From: Opisthocomus hoazin
Taxonomy: Eukaryota > Chordata > Aves > Opisthocomiformes > Opisthocomidae
Assembly: GCF_030867145.1 (NCBI RefSeq)
Contig: NC_134439.1
Location: 7,787,379 to 7,851,378, forward strand
DNA: 64,000 bases
Direction: 5' to 3'
The notes below the pieces were generated by a model, which saw only the letters and a program-made list of their open reading frames with translations, searched no databases and had not been told where the DNA came from. The position numbers and the translations under genes are program-made. Below are positions 32,576 to 44,497 of the stretch, in pieces (position 1 is the first letter of the stretch; each line of letters begins with the position of its first letter).

Positions 32576-33201
32576 GCCTCGGCTACTCTAGAGCCTCTGC
32601 TCAAAACTGGACCCCTGGACAGAGGAGTCAGCCCTGTCTGACCTCTCCCAGAGGAGCTCCCTGGCACTGATCTCACCAAGGTCACTAAGGAGAAGTCCTC
32701 AGCTGCACTGCCTGCAAGCTGGACTTGAGCTTCAGGCTGAGAGATCTTCAGGAGGGGAGATGGGCTTAGAAAATTTACCCACTGTGCACGGCCCTTGTCA
32801 GAAAGTGGGTCTATACTGGACTTGCCTGTGAGAGAACAGCAGGCTTAAGAGAATGTGGTCTTGGATCCAGTGTCCTTTGCCTCTCAGAGGGAGGTGCTGG
32901 GCACTCCGACTGAGATTCCAATGCATGGCATGAAGATCTAGGTGGGCTCAAGTCCAAAGCAGTCATCAGTTCTTTGGTTTACCTGGATGGGCAGGAAAAG
33001 GAGGGCTCAGCAGACACAGGCTGCATGTGAGTGCCTCTTCCTTGGACAGATCTCTAACAGTATGACGCCCTCGCCTGTCAGCTACACTCAGTCTCCTGCT
33101 GACCCTGGGAATCTGCTGCTCTGTGTTGCTGCTGGAGAGAGCAGCGGAGACTATCCCTACCATGAGCAGAACATTCCCTCTTGATGAGTGACACTCAAGG
33201 G

Positions 33202-33232
<31 letters not shown>

Positions 33233-33873
33233 ACGCTCAGCCACACCAGCACGGAAATATACACAAATGTGTGCTCCAACATGCATCCACCCTAACCTGG
33301 ATGCTTACAAGTACACAAAAGACAAGAACACACAGAGGAATATAAAGAAATTTGTACACTACTGAGGACCCGCAGTAATGGGGGAGTGTTAGGCAGGGTG
33401 TGGTCAGATCCTAGGAGTACAACGCACACACGCAGGGAGACAACAACAGGGGAAAACTGGGGTGAGCTGAGGAGGGAGGGAAAGATGAGGACAGGGCAAT
33501 CCCCCAGCAAAGTGGCCCGTGGTGGATTGCTAGACATATAGGAAAAAGAACAACACTTGAAACTGCCCCAACAGAGTGTTTATGTTTAATGTCAGTTCCC
33601 TGCTGTGGACCCCTCCAGCACCGGAGCTGAGTCTGCTGCCAGCACTGCTGCATTCCTGCCCTAGAAATCCTGGCGCCTTTCATCCCAGTGCTTGAAAGAA
33701 GCCTTCATTGGAGAATGGGCATGGCACAAACCTGGAAATGACAAGGCAGCAGTGTTGGAAACAAAAGCACAGCCCATATCATTACCTGTGATGGTCTGCA
33801 TGCAAGATGAACTTGTCAGAAAATTGTTACCTCTGCAAAGGGAGCCTCTGGTCCTGCAGCAAGAAAGGGCAGG
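32576..33873. repeat. Keratin 5' flank, block B copy 2
   Basis: This is close to identical to 5,571-6,854, apart from scattered substitutions and a longer CA run. No gene was seen. Confidence 0.7.
33202..33229. repeat. CA dinucleotide microsatellite
   Basis: About 14 CA repeats. The paralogous site in unit 1 (6,199-6,212) has about six or seven, and the unit 3 site is almost without. Confidence 0.95.
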
Positions 33874-33940
33874 TATAAAAGTCAGCCCAAGTCTCGGCTC
33901 TCTCACCCACTTGTCTTGGCTCCTTCTCCTTGGGACCCAG
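33874..33940 (+). promoter_or_regulatory. Feather keratin core promoter and noncoding exon 1 (copy 2)
   Basis: TATAAAAG lies at 33,874-33,881 and the exon 1 donor CAG|GTGAGT follows position 33,940. The intron is 33,941-34,273 (333 bp), ending CTCTCACAG. It lacks the 21-bp stretch present in copy 1. Confidence 0.85.
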
Positions 33941-34294
33941 GTGAGTCTGAAGCCCCTTCTCTTCCAAACTGAGATCTCTCCTCAATGGACCTCCCAGCTG
34001 ATAGTGGCTATGTCCCTTCGTGTGGTTTGGATCTTCTTCTCATGACAGAGGGCAGTGGGGAAAACTTCTGCATAGAGAGAGGCTGGAATGTGTCTGAGGG
34101 GGGCTTTTGGTTTATGAATTAGAAAAGAGCCTCACTCAGCCATGCTGCTCTTTTTAGGGTGATGAAGACTCCGACACCCCACTCAGTAGCGACCTTGGTT
34201 CCCTTGTGACAGGATAACCAGGCTGCTCCTCATACACCCCTGTGCTCTATTTCCTCTCTCTCTTCTCTCACAGCTGTACCTCCAGACCAGAGAC

Positions 34295-34597
34295 ATGTCC
34301 TGCTACAACCCATGCCTGCCATGCCGGCCCTGCGGCCCAACCCCACTGGCCAACAGCTGCAATGAGCCCTGTGTCAGGCAGTGCCAGAACTCCACCGTCG
34401 TCATCGAGCCTCCTGCTGTGGTGGTGACCCTGCCCGGCCCCATCCTCAGCTCCTACCCACAGAACACTGTTGTGGGCTCCTCCACCTCTGCTGCTGTTGG
34501 CAGCATCCTCAGCTGTGATGGAGTGCCCATCAACTCTGGGTGCTGTGACCTCTCTGGCATTTCCAGCTGCTACTCTGGCAGAAGGTACCTTGCCTGA
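34295..34597 (+). CDS. Feather beta-keratin, copy 2
   Basis: This 100-residue feather keratin has the same architecture as copy 1: Cys-rich N-terminal arm, beta-sheet core around [17 protein letters not shown], Gly/Ser stretch, and CC at 83-84. Residue 70 is Ser. Residue 92 is Cys where the other copies have Arg ([10 protein letters not shown]), which adds a cysteine to the tail. The promoter, splice sites and poly(A) signal are intact, so it should be expressible. The 3' UTR is more diverged from copies 1 and 3 than the coding region. Confidence 0.95.
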   Translation: MSCYNPCLPCRPCGPTPLANSCNEPCVRQCQNSTVVIEPPAVVVTLPGPILSSYPQNTVVGSSTSAAVGSILSCDGVPINSGCCDLSGISSCYSGRRYLA

Positions 34598-34923
34598 TAA
34601 AGATGCTGGGAGTGCCCCAGTGGATATTCCTCTGGGAACTCAAAACATGGTGCTCTGCAAAGGATCTGGATTTTGAGGGTGTTTTCTGTGTAGCGGAATG
34701 GCTTCGCCTTTCTCTCCTGTTTCCTTGTTTGCTTTGATTCCCATTGGCAATAACTTTCCTCCAAGGCCAGCCTGGTGGGAACCATCGGTCTCCTCTCCCT
34801 CCACAGGGCAGGTAGCTGGACATCACGCATCTCCATAGCCAAGGCCCACAGACTCTTGGCTTCCTTTGGGGCTCCCTGCCCTGTTAGCTTCCACTGAAGT
34901 GATATTATTTTCTCTTTTGACTC

Positions 34924-34929
34924 ATTAAA
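34924..34929 (+). promoter_or_regulatory. Poly(A) signal of keratin copy 2
   Basis: ATTAAA in the conserved 3' UTR end, in the same context as the other two copies. Confidence 0.75.
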
Positions 34930-34954
34930 GTTGTGCTGTATTCAAACGTGGTCT

Positions 34955-37029
34955 CCGTGTGTTCCTTCCCTCTGTGGACACTCACCACTACCAAAGGAGA
35001 AGGGTGTTGTTCTGGGGTGGAAGGGGTTGAGGGCACAAGGAGACCATTCTGCATTCACAGAGGTTTTGGACACCCTGCGGTGGCTCCTGCTTTGGGCACC
35101 AACCCTTGGAGATGAGGAGGACATCCAGGGGTGCTGTGGTGCCAGTGACCATCAGGTCCTGCCTTGTTGTGCCTCTGCCGACAAATGCTCAGAAAGGGAC
35201 GAAGCCCTGCGGGCCTAGCAGCCCCATGAGCTTCAGAGGAAGGGTGTTCCTCTTGCTATGGCTGGAGCTGCGCTGGGGTGACAGGAGGTGAGTGTGGGGC
35301 TCTGGAGGATGATTTTCTCTGCAGAATGCCAAGAGTAAGAGCAGAAGGAAGAGCCCTTGGGATGGTTGACAGCTATTACTCCCCCTTTCTCTCCTCGCGG
35401 GGAGGCAAGACCCACTCGCGGGGCCATGGCCAGCAGGCATCGGCAGTAGTAGCAGGGAATATTTGCCCATGACACTGAATGAGTTGAGGCTTGACATCAG
35501 AGCTAAGTTTGTGGGAACTGAGGGCAGTCAGCACAGAAATGCAGACAGTGAAAGAGTGTATTTCTCAGGAAAATGAAGCTGCTCTGGCAAGAGCATGCAG
35601 GGGAATGTTAAGATCGGCAAGGACAAGGAACCTGGGGGCACTTTCCAAGAGAGCTGCGGGTTGGTTCAACTCTTGACTGCTTCACTGGTTCTCCCAGAGA
35701 CTTTGTGCTTGGGAATTGGCTGCCATTCTGGGGGGAGAGGGTTTTTTCATGTGGAATTCTCATCCCTTCTATCTGATGGAAATGTCTCTTGGCAGCCACT
35801 ACAGTCGCATATCTAATTTCCTGCATGAAAATCCAGATCTCTTGGCAAAAATATGCAAGTGGAAGGATGGAAATACCCACAAGTATGTCCTCCATCAAGA
35901 GGGAATGTCCTCATTCTGGCAGGGATGGAGTTATTTTCCTCTCAGTAGCTACTGTGTTTTGCATGGAGTAGGAGAAGAAAGTGGATAGCACTGATGATTT
36001 TCTTTCTTGCTAAGTAATCATGGACTTTTTTCAGTTTCCTATATCCAGCTAACAAGCAGAAGTGCAGGAGCTGGGAGGGAGCACAGCCAGACAGCTAGCC
36101 CAAGCTGGCCAATGGAAATTTTCCATACCATAGATGCCATTCTCAGTTTATTAATGGGAGTTTTCGGGGGGTGCAGGAATACGGTCTTTTCTGGGAGTTC
36201 AATCTTTTCCGGGAGTTTGATCTTTTTAGTTCCATGAATTTAGCCTTTTTGGTTCCGTGAGTTTGACAAGGTTGCTGACGTTCATGAGTTTGGTGAATTC
36301 CGCTAAATTTACAGGCTCCAGGAATCCTGTGGGTTCCATGACTGCTGTTCAGACATCAGATGGTGAGAAAAAATAATATTCTGTACAGCTTGTATTGCAT
36401 CATTATTATTATTATGTATATTAGTATTAATATTGCCTTTGTTGTCTTATTAAACTGTCTTCATCTCAACACATGAATTTTACCTTTTGTTCGTTCTCCT
36501 CCCCATCCCATACTCATCCCCAGCCCAGAGGGTTGTCTGGTCCTGGTTGCTAGTTGCTAGGTTAAGTTACGACAGGGAATTATGGCTCATGAAGCATATC
36601 TCAGAATGACTGAAGGCCAAAAGCTTTATAGGGCTTTTCTCTTGCATGTCTGAAATCCTTTCTCCCTCACAGTACTATTACTAACCACCATCAACAACAG
36701 CAGAGCTGGACTTCCCAACCCTACTGCACTAAACCAGCAGAAGGTCCCTCAGGTCCTTTGCAATGATGATACCATCTGCAGTTGTCCTTCTTGAAGAGGA
36801 TGGCATTTCATCTGACAGATGAGTAAGCCCTTTTGCCAAAGCACTGCCAGAGTACTGCTATTGGCTCTTGGTATGACCTCTAGTCTGGCTGCACAACTGA
36901 GGAGATCTTGGAAAGGTAGGAAAGGGGCACAGGACCCATGCAAGTTTTATACTCCAAATGAAGCGCATTCTTGCAGAGGATGTTTTTTTCCTAATGGTGA
37001 TTTGAATGATGCTGTGACTCCAATTTCAG
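34955..37029. repeat. Keratin 3' flank, block B copy 2
   Basis: This stretch is homologous to 7,960-10,022 and 57,190-58,880. It has short local repeats of GAGTTTGATCTTTT type at 36,195-36,260 and a small ATT run near 36,402. No gene was recognised. Confidence 0.6.
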
Positions 37030-37265
37030 AAGGCAGGCACTGAGCTGTCTCAAGCTGTGCGTCCCATGTCATTTCTGTGGCCTATTCCTGTGGCCCAGGT
37101 GTCTTCACCTTCATGGGAGCCTCCTCCAAAGGGTCACTAGGCAGAGGAGTGGCTATTATTTACACTGTTCTTACTCCGCTGCTCAGCGCCTCGATTTACA
37201 CCCGAAGAAAGAAGGATGCAAAACCTGCTCTGAGCAGGTTCGAGAGCTGGTATTTGTTCACAGGC
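37030..37265 (+). pseudogene. Olfactory receptor pseudogene, 3' half (TM6-TM7), unit 2
   Basis: The TM6 motif SSCASHVISVAYSCGPGVFT is followed by GASSKGSLGRGVAIIYT, then TM7 TPLLSASIYTRRKKDAKPAL. A stop lies just before AVSSCASH. TM7 has lost the NP of LLNPxIY. It is equivalent to 10,023 and 58,881. Confidence 0.85.
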
Positions 37266-38894
37266 AGGAAACAATGGGCAGGGTACCATGACTCTCACAC
37301 AAATATCACCGTACATCAGGGTATTAGTGACCCATGTAACAGATAAGCTGAGGAGGCCCTGGCCTCTGCTGTGCTATATGCAGTGCTTGGCCTTCAGGGC
37401 CACGTTGTGCTGAACAGACTCTTTGGACAGAAGACCAACTCAGCCAGTTGATTGTAACCAGTGAGCCTGGAGGCAGCTCCTGCTCCGTACCAGTAATTAC
37501 AGTACCTGTCTGTCCTTGCCTATAGCTAAAAGGGCAGTAAGAAGTTCTCATGTGGACATCCTTTCTGTTTGACAGCAGAAATTATGTATAGAGCTCTTTT
37601 ATCTGATGACTATTGTCTGAAGGTTTTATTGATCAAATCAGGGCAATCGTTTAATGGGCAGGATCTGTGTGGTGTGCTGTGCCCTGATTGGAGCTGAACC
37701 AGGGGCCCTGTGTAAGATGCAGGTGTAGCAGCTCAAAGGGATCTGGGCAGCAAAAGGTGGGGTGGGGGCATGGAGCAGGGTGCACATGGAGATGGCAGCC
37801 CTATTCCCTGAGAACAAGCCCAGGGAAGGAAGTCCCGCCTTCTGCTGGTAACACTGTGGAGCCAGCATAACAAGCAACAGGTTGTGGCTCTGCTGCATTC
37901 CAGGGCAGAGGTAACCCTAATTCATGGAAACCTGCCCAAGAAGACAGTGATCAATGTTAACAAAATCAGGGTGAGGATGCAGCCAAAAATTGTCTCAAAG
38001 TCTTTCTAACCTTGCACCCAGGAGGATACCTGCTGCTTACAGCTTGGGGTGGGCTCAGGGACTGCCCTGGTATGTATCACAGAGCATGATCCATCAGCAG
38101 GAAAGACTGTTGATACGCAGCGGGGGAAAATCTTCATTCCATATCTGCTCAGGTCGTAGTGGGGAGGATTGTGCCCCCACCATGTGCAGGCCGCTCCCTC
38201 CAGGACTGCAGCCTCAGAGCAGGACTGGCTGTCCTCCCAGGGCATGCTGACACCTCTCCAAAAAGCAGAATGTCATTAGAAGCTACGGCTGTTTAGCAGC
38301 CACATTTGTCTTTCAAGAACCCTGGCCGGCATATAAAGAAAGGGGCTGGATCCTGGCATAGCACCATGGGTTACTGGCTTTCTGGGCACAGCCATCCTCA
38401 TGGGGCTGCAGTTGCTCCCCATAGCATCACCCTGCCAGCGCAGCCAGAGGCTGCTTTTGTGCATTTGCTGTGCTGCCTCAGGGGTACGGGCACAGCCCCC
38501 TGCCTTCCCAGGGGAGTGTGGAGCAGCACTGGGAGGAGTGCAGCCTGTCCCCAAGGTGTGAGCTGTCCCCTTCTGCTGGCAACAACCTGCTGACTGCACC
38601 TACCCAGCAGGAGGTCGAGGAGGCACAGGGAAATGTTGTTTATGCTGTCGTTACCTCAACTAAGTTGTCCTGAGACACTATCTGATACCTATCTCCCAAG
38701 ATAGGATCCCAGGTTGCATAAATAAAAAAGAAAATAAAGAATACCAAAAATTTATTCTAAATGGTATCCAACACGAAATCCAGAAACCACAGGATTGGGC
38801 AAAGTTGTATGAAATACTATAGGCAGACAACAAACACCCATCTGTTTTTTATGAAATATTATGCGAGGAAATGCTGGAGAAACTCATAGTAGCC
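37266..38894. repeat. Block B distal part, copy 2
   Basis: The part at 38,035-38,640 parallels 11,520-12,580 of unit 1 without its CR1. The part at 38,640-38,894 is unique AT-rich DNA. No gene was seen. Confidence 0.5.
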
Positions 38895-41165
38895 ATAAAT
38901 TCATAGAATCATTAAGGCTGGAAAAGTCCTCTATGATCATCAAGTCCATCCATCCACCCAACACCACCATGCCTACTAATCCATATCCTGAAGCGCCATA
39001 TCTACAAGTTTTTTGAACACCTCCAGGCATGGTGACTCTACCACTGCCCTGGGCAGCCTGTTCCAATGCCTGACCGCTCTTTCAGTAAAGACATTTTTAC
39101 TAGTATCTAATTTAAACCTCCCTTGACCCAACTTGAGGCCATTGCCTCTCGTCCTATTGCTAGTTAGTTGGGAGAAGAGACCAACACCTGCCTCACTCAA
39201 TCTCCTTTCAGGTAGTTGTGGAGAGCAATAAGGTCCCCCCTCAGCCTCCTCTTCTCCACACTAAACAGCCCCAGCTCCCTCAGCTGCTCCTCGTAAGACT
39301 TGTTCTCTAGACCCCTCACCAGCCCCTCAATGTCCTTCTTGTAGTGAGGGGCCCAAAACTGAACACAGTATTCGAGGTGCGGCCTCACCAGTGCCGAGTA
39401 CAGGGGCATGGTCACCTCCCTACTCCTGCTGGCCACACCATTCCTGATACAAGCCAGGATGCCGTTGGCCTTCTTGGCCACCTGGGCATGCTACCGGCTC
39501 ATGTTCAGCCGGCTGTCAACCAACACAGAATCACAGAATCACAGAATGTTCGGGGTTGGTAGGAGTATCTGTGGGTCATCTAGTCCAATCCCCCTGCCGA
39601 AGCAGGGTCACCTACAGCAGGCTGCACAACACCCAAGATCTTTTTCCGCCAGGCAGCTTTCCTGCCACTCTTCCCCAAGCCTGTAGCATTGCATGGGGTT
39701 ATCGAAGTGCAGGACCCGGCATCTAGTCTTGTTGAAACTCATACAGTTGGCCTCGGCCCATCGATCCAGACTGTCCAGATCTCTCTGCAGAATCTTCCTA
39801 CCCTCAAACAGATCGACGCTTCGACCCAAGTTGGTGTCATCTGCAAAATTCCTGATGGAGCACTCAATCCTTTCATCCAGATCTTTGATAAAGATGTTAA
39901 ACAAGACCAGACCAAAAACTGAGCCCTGAAGAACAGCACTCGTGATCAGCTGCCAGCTGGATTCACCATTCACCACCACTCTCTGGGCTCAGCCATTTAG
40001 CTAGTTCTTTATCCAGTGATGAGTACACCCATTCAAACCGTGAGCAGCCAGTTTCTCCAGGAGGATGCTGTGGGGAACAGTCTCAAAGGCCTTCCTAAAG
40101 TCCAGGTAGACAACATCCACAGCCTTTCCCTCATCCACTAGATGGGTCACTGGGTCATAGAAGGAGATTAGGTTGGTCAAGCAGGACCTGCCTTTCATGA
40201 ACCCATGCTGGCTGGGCCTGATGCACTGGTTGTCCTTCACATGCCCCATGAGCGCACTCAGGATGAATTGCTCCATAATCTTGCCCGGCACCAAGGTCAG
40301 GCTGACAGCCTGTAGTTCCCAGAATCCTCCTTAAGGCCCTTCTTGTAGATGTGTGTCATACTGGTGATTCTCCACTCATTAGGGACCTCCCGTGTTAGCC
40401 ATGACTGCTGATAAATGATGGAGAGTGGCTTGCTCAGCTCCTCTGCCAGCTCCCTTAGTACTCTTGGGTGTATCCCATCCGGCCCCATAGGCTTGTAAGC
40501 GTCCAGGGGGCATAGCAGGTCATTAACTGCTTCCTCCTGGATTATGGGAGGTTCGTTCCAGTCTCCTTCCCTATCTTACAGCACTGGGGGCTGACTACCC
40601 TGGGGATAACCAGTGTGACTATTAAAGACTGAGGCGAAGAAGACATGAAGTACCTCAGCCTTTTCCTCATCCTTGGTGGCAATATTCCCCTGCGTATCCA
40701 ATCAGGGACTGAGTTTCTCCTGGGCCCTCTTTTCCTTGTTAATGCATTTGCAAAAACATTCTTTGTTGTCCCCTACAACAGTGGCCAGCCTGAGTTCTAG
40801 CTGGCCTTTTGCCTTTCTAATTTCCCCTCTGCAAGACCTAACGAGACCCCTGTACTCCTCTTGAGTCGCCCACCCTTTCTTCCAAAAGTGGTAGACCCTC
40901 CTTTTTTTTCTGAGTCCCAGAAAAACTGACTGTTCAGCCAGGCCGGTCGTCTTCCCCACCCGTTCGTCTCGCGGCACATGGGAACAGCCTGCTCCTGTGG
41001 CTGTAACTTCCTCCTTGAAGAATGTCCAGCATTCCCGGACCCCTTTGCCCTTCAGGACTTTCTCCCAGGGGACCCTCTCAACCAGCGTCCTGAACAGGCC
41101 AAAGTCTGTCCTCCGGAAGTCCATGGTGGTGGTTTTGCTGGTCCCCCATTAACTTCACCTCATAC
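38895..41165 (-). mobile_element. CR1 LINE, large truncated copy
   Basis: The element reads right to left. 41,124-40,702 is the segment upstream of RT (KEEVTATGAGCSHVPRDERV). 40,488-40,001 is RT fingers and palm ([40 protein letters not shown]). 39,979-39,640 includes FADDTNLG. 39,481-38,976 is the C-terminal part ([20 protein letters not shown]). Frames change several times, so it is dead. A 100-bp younger CR1 tail interrupts it at 39,527-39,628. Confidence 0.92.
39527..39628 (-). mobile_element. Short CR1 3' tail nested in the larger CR1
   Basis: It begins AGAATCACAGAATCACAGAA and ends CAGGCTGCACAACACC. The host CR1 sequence continues uninterrupted on both sides (CTGTCAACCAACAC, then CCAAGATCTTTTTCCGCC), with a short ACAC/CACC-type repeat at the junctions. 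Confidence 0.8.
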
Positions 41166-41339
41166 AAAAAGGGAATAGTGACATAATCAAAGAAAAATAA
41201 AGAGCAGATTCAGATGCAAAAAAACCCAGAACAACCCAAAAGTAGAAAAGAAAACAAAAGGAGGAAATTTAAAACAAGGAATAACACCCGGGCGGTACTG
41301 GCAAATAGAGTTTTCAGAGTTCCCTAGAGGTACCCATGT

Positions 41340-41775
41340 TATGGTTTGGCTGCGGCTGGCAACAAAAGCGCCAACGCAGCCGCCACTCCCCCCGCCGGGG
41401 TGCGGAGCAGAATGGAAAGAAACAGGCAGAAAACTGGTGGGTTGGGATAAGGGCAGTTTAACAGAACAGCAAACAAAGGGAACAGGAACAAGAACGATAC
41501 AGATAAAGAGATAACACAAAACAAACCTGCAGAACAGAGCCCGTAGAACAGAGCTGCTCTCTCCCAGACTGGCCGCCGCGCGCTCCCGAGCCGCAAGTGA
41601 GTTCCCGCCACTCCAGCTCACCGGAACCCAGCATGACGGCATATGGCATGGAAAACCCTGCTCTGTTTGGCCAGGTTGGGTCAGCCAGCCCACCTGTGCT
41701 CCTTCCTGGATTCCGGTGAAAATTAACCCAGTCCTGGCCAAACACAGGACAACCCAGTATAAATATTTTTTAGTC
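41340..41775. mobile_element. LTR-like fragment, family uncertain
   Basis: This begins TGTTATGGTTTGGCTGCGGC and ends near CACAGGACAACCCAGTATAA. Part of it (GTGAAAATTAAC and ACAGGACAAC) recurs at 60,345-60,480 in unit 3. The composition and ends suggest an LTR, but no internal retroviral sequence is attached. Confidence 0.45.
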
Positions 41776-41792
41776 CTGGTAGATACTTCTTC

Positions 41793-42545
41793 TAGTTCAT
41801 AGAATCGTAGAATCACAGAATGGTAAGTGTTGGAAGGGACCTTAAAGATCATCTGGTTCCAACCCTCCTGCCATGAGCAGCAACATCTTCCACTAGACCA
41901 GGTTGCTCAGAGCTCCATGCAACCTGGCCTTCAACACTTCCAGGGAGGGGGCATCCACAGCTTCTCTGGGCAACCTGTTCCAGTGTTTCACCACCCTCAT
42001 GGGGAAGAATTTCCTCCTAATATCTAATCTACATCTGCCCTCTTTTAGTTTACCGACTTTCCCCCTTGTCCTATCACTATAGACTGTTGTGAAAAGCCCC
42101 TCTCCTTCTTGTAGGCCCCTTTCAGGTACTCGAAGGCTGCTCTAAGGTCACCCCAGAGCCTTCTCTTCTCCAGGCTGAACAGCCCCAACTCCCTCAGCCT
42201 GTCCTCATAGGAGAGGTACTCCAGTCCTCTGATCATCTTCGTGGCCCTCCTCTGGACCCGCTCATACACATCCATGTCCTTCTTATGTTTGGGGCTCCAG
42301 AGCTGGATGCAGTACTCTAGGAGGGCTCTCACGAGAGCCGAGTAAAGGGGCAGAATCACCTCCCTCGCCCTGCTGGCCATGCTTCTCTTGATGCGGCCCA
42401 GGATACGGTTGGCTTTCTGGGCTGTAAGCGTACATTGCTGGCTCATGTTGAGCTTCCCGTCCACCAGTACCCTCAAGTCTTTCTCCTCAGGGCTGCTCTC
42501 GAGCCACTCCCCACCCAGCCTGTACTTGTGTTTGGCCTGAAGTTT
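41793..42545 (-). mobile_element. CR1 LINE 3' fragment
   Basis: The minus-strand translation contains the CR1 C-terminal coding region ([40 protein letters not shown]). The 3' tail is AGAATCGTAGAATCACAGAA at about 41,800. Confidence 0.92.
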
Positions 42546-42559
42546 TCCCTGTCACACCA

Positions 42560-43880
42560 ATAAGACAAGAGAAGTAATTAAAGTAATGTTAAAAGAAATA
42601 ATAGCAAGATTTGTTATTGCAGAAGGAATACCTTCTGACAATGGACCTTATTTCCCAGCAGAAGTAGTACAGAGGGTATCAGAAATTTTGAAAACTAATT
42701 AGGGTCTCCACGTCCCATGGAGACCTCAGACCAGTGGAGAAGTAGAGCAAATGAATCAGACTCTTCAGAAGCAGATTTCACAAGTCTGTCAGGAAGATCA
42801 CCTCAAATGGGTAGAAGCCCTACCTTTGGCCTTATTGAGAGTTAGGGTAACCCCAAGAATCAGAGAAAGAGTAAGCCCTTTTGAGAGAATGTATGGAAAA
42901 CCATATCCTACTAATGCACTCACAACAAAAGAGGATTAAATGTATATTAGAGGATAGGCAACAGTTAAAGAGTATTTAATCTTTGTTTCGCAGATTTTAT
43001 CTTTGATACATAGGTACTTAAATCAGAGGACACGGTTGCTGTTGAATACCCTGGTCCAGTCTTTTCAGCCAGGAGACAGATACATTCAAACTTGGAAAGA
43101 AACTTACACCACAGTAAAAGCAGAAGGAGTAGACTCCTGGATCCATTACAGAATTTAATTAATAATTCCAATAATTGTTTGTGTCATGTTTGGATGTTTA
43201 AAAAGTCTAATCACTAGACAAATATCTCAATCCTACGTGTTAGTTGTACAAAACAGATGTGAGACTCGTCAAAAGACAGGATTTCAAGAAGTCTGAAAGG
43301 GAGGAAATCATTATTTAAACTAATTTATCCTGAGACACTGCTGCTAGAGATGGCCATTGTATAGCCCTACCCTTGCTGGTTTAAAGCCAGACAAGAAATT
43401 AATCTCATCTAAACAACGTGCCTTTGTCTTGTAAGTGGGAGGTGGCTGTCAAGAGCATGAGTTTAACTGGTGTATTACTAGCCCAACTAGTAAACCATGA
43501 AGAAATGCTTAGACTTGCCAAAAGAAACAGGTCACTAGGGGAAAGGTAATTCTGCCAGGGGGAGATCGCGACCACCGACTCACAGACCACCTACCCCAAT
43601 TATATCACCAACACAAATGATGAAGTTGAAGAAGAACAGCTAAGCATGTGTACTAATTTACATGCTGGACAAAGACACATTAAACAATCATTTAACAGAA
43701 TAACAATGCTTATGTATGAGGAACTTGAATATGCTAATGCTTTGTGTATAAAGAACTATTCATTCAGAAGCTTGAGTGTGCTAGCTTTGTGGAAAAGCCA
43801 CCTAGCACCCAAACTTCTGTAACGTCGTAATAAAATCAGCATCTCTGTCCTTGTGTGTATTTTGGCTCATCGCAGACCAG
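42560..43880 (+). mobile_element. Gammaretrovirus-like (ERV1) fragment: integrase end plus LTR
   Basis: Plus-strand pieces of a gammaretrovirus-type integrase are readable: GIPSDNGPYF with the catalytic Asp, WRPQTSGEVEQMNQTL with the catalytic Glu, and RVSPFERMYGKPYP. A C-terminal segment follows (SFQPGDRYIQTW, then VKAEGVDSWIHY). A purine-rich tract (about 43,288-43,303) and an LTR (about 43,315-43,880) of the same family as 15,986-16,545 come next. Env is essentially absent. It is a broken fossil. Confidence 0.8.
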
Positions 43881-43904
43881 ATAACAGAACCAGTTTTGGA
43901 CAAT

Positions 43905-44440
43905 ATGAGGGTATGTCAAAGGTCTTGCTCAAGTCAAGGTACACCCCTCCCCTTCCTCACAGTGCCAGTCACCTCCTCATAGAAAGCAATGAGGCTGGTA
44001 AAGCATGATTGGCCCTCAGTAAACCCATGTCAGCTGCTCCCAACACACTTCTTGCCTTTCAAGAGTTTGGAAAAGGCTTCTGAGAGTCTTTGCTCCATGT
44101 TCCTAGCAGGGATTGATGAGAGCCTGTGCAGTCGCTCCCTGAGCACCCTAGGATGCATCCCAAGTCATCCCACAAACTTGTGTATGTCGAAATGGTAAGA
44201 AAGAGCTCCTTGGTTCTTTCTTCTTGTGCTGTGGGTGCTGCCTCATTCCCAGAGGTTCTGCAAGGAGGCTCAGGGGTGTGGTAGGCCTGAGGAAAATCCA
44301 TACCAGTAAAAACTGAGGATTAATAGGCATCAAGAACATCACCCTTTTTCCTGTCATTTGTCGCTATGTCCCCATCCTCACTGAGCAAGAAGACTACATC
44401 TACTTAGGCTTCCAAGCACCCCCATCCCATGGTTAAACCC
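43905..44440 (-). mobile_element. CR1-like LINE fragment, old
   Basis: Reversed CR1-type RT sequence is visible (AAAGCATGATTGGCCCTCAG; GGATGCATCCCAAGTCATCC), diverged from the other copies. No long frame remains. Confidence 0.6.
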
Positions 44441-44497
44441 CATATCCATGTCCAAGGTACTCAAGAACAGAGAAATAGCAGGCAGAAAGTGACTGAC

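Noticed and set aside
31742-32641. 299-codon plus-strand ORF and several overlapping GC-rich ORFs
   Set aside because: Low-complexity Pro/Arg/Ala translations in many frames come from the GC-rich V leader block and CR1 scrap. The supported exon there is the 52-nt leader on the minus strand.
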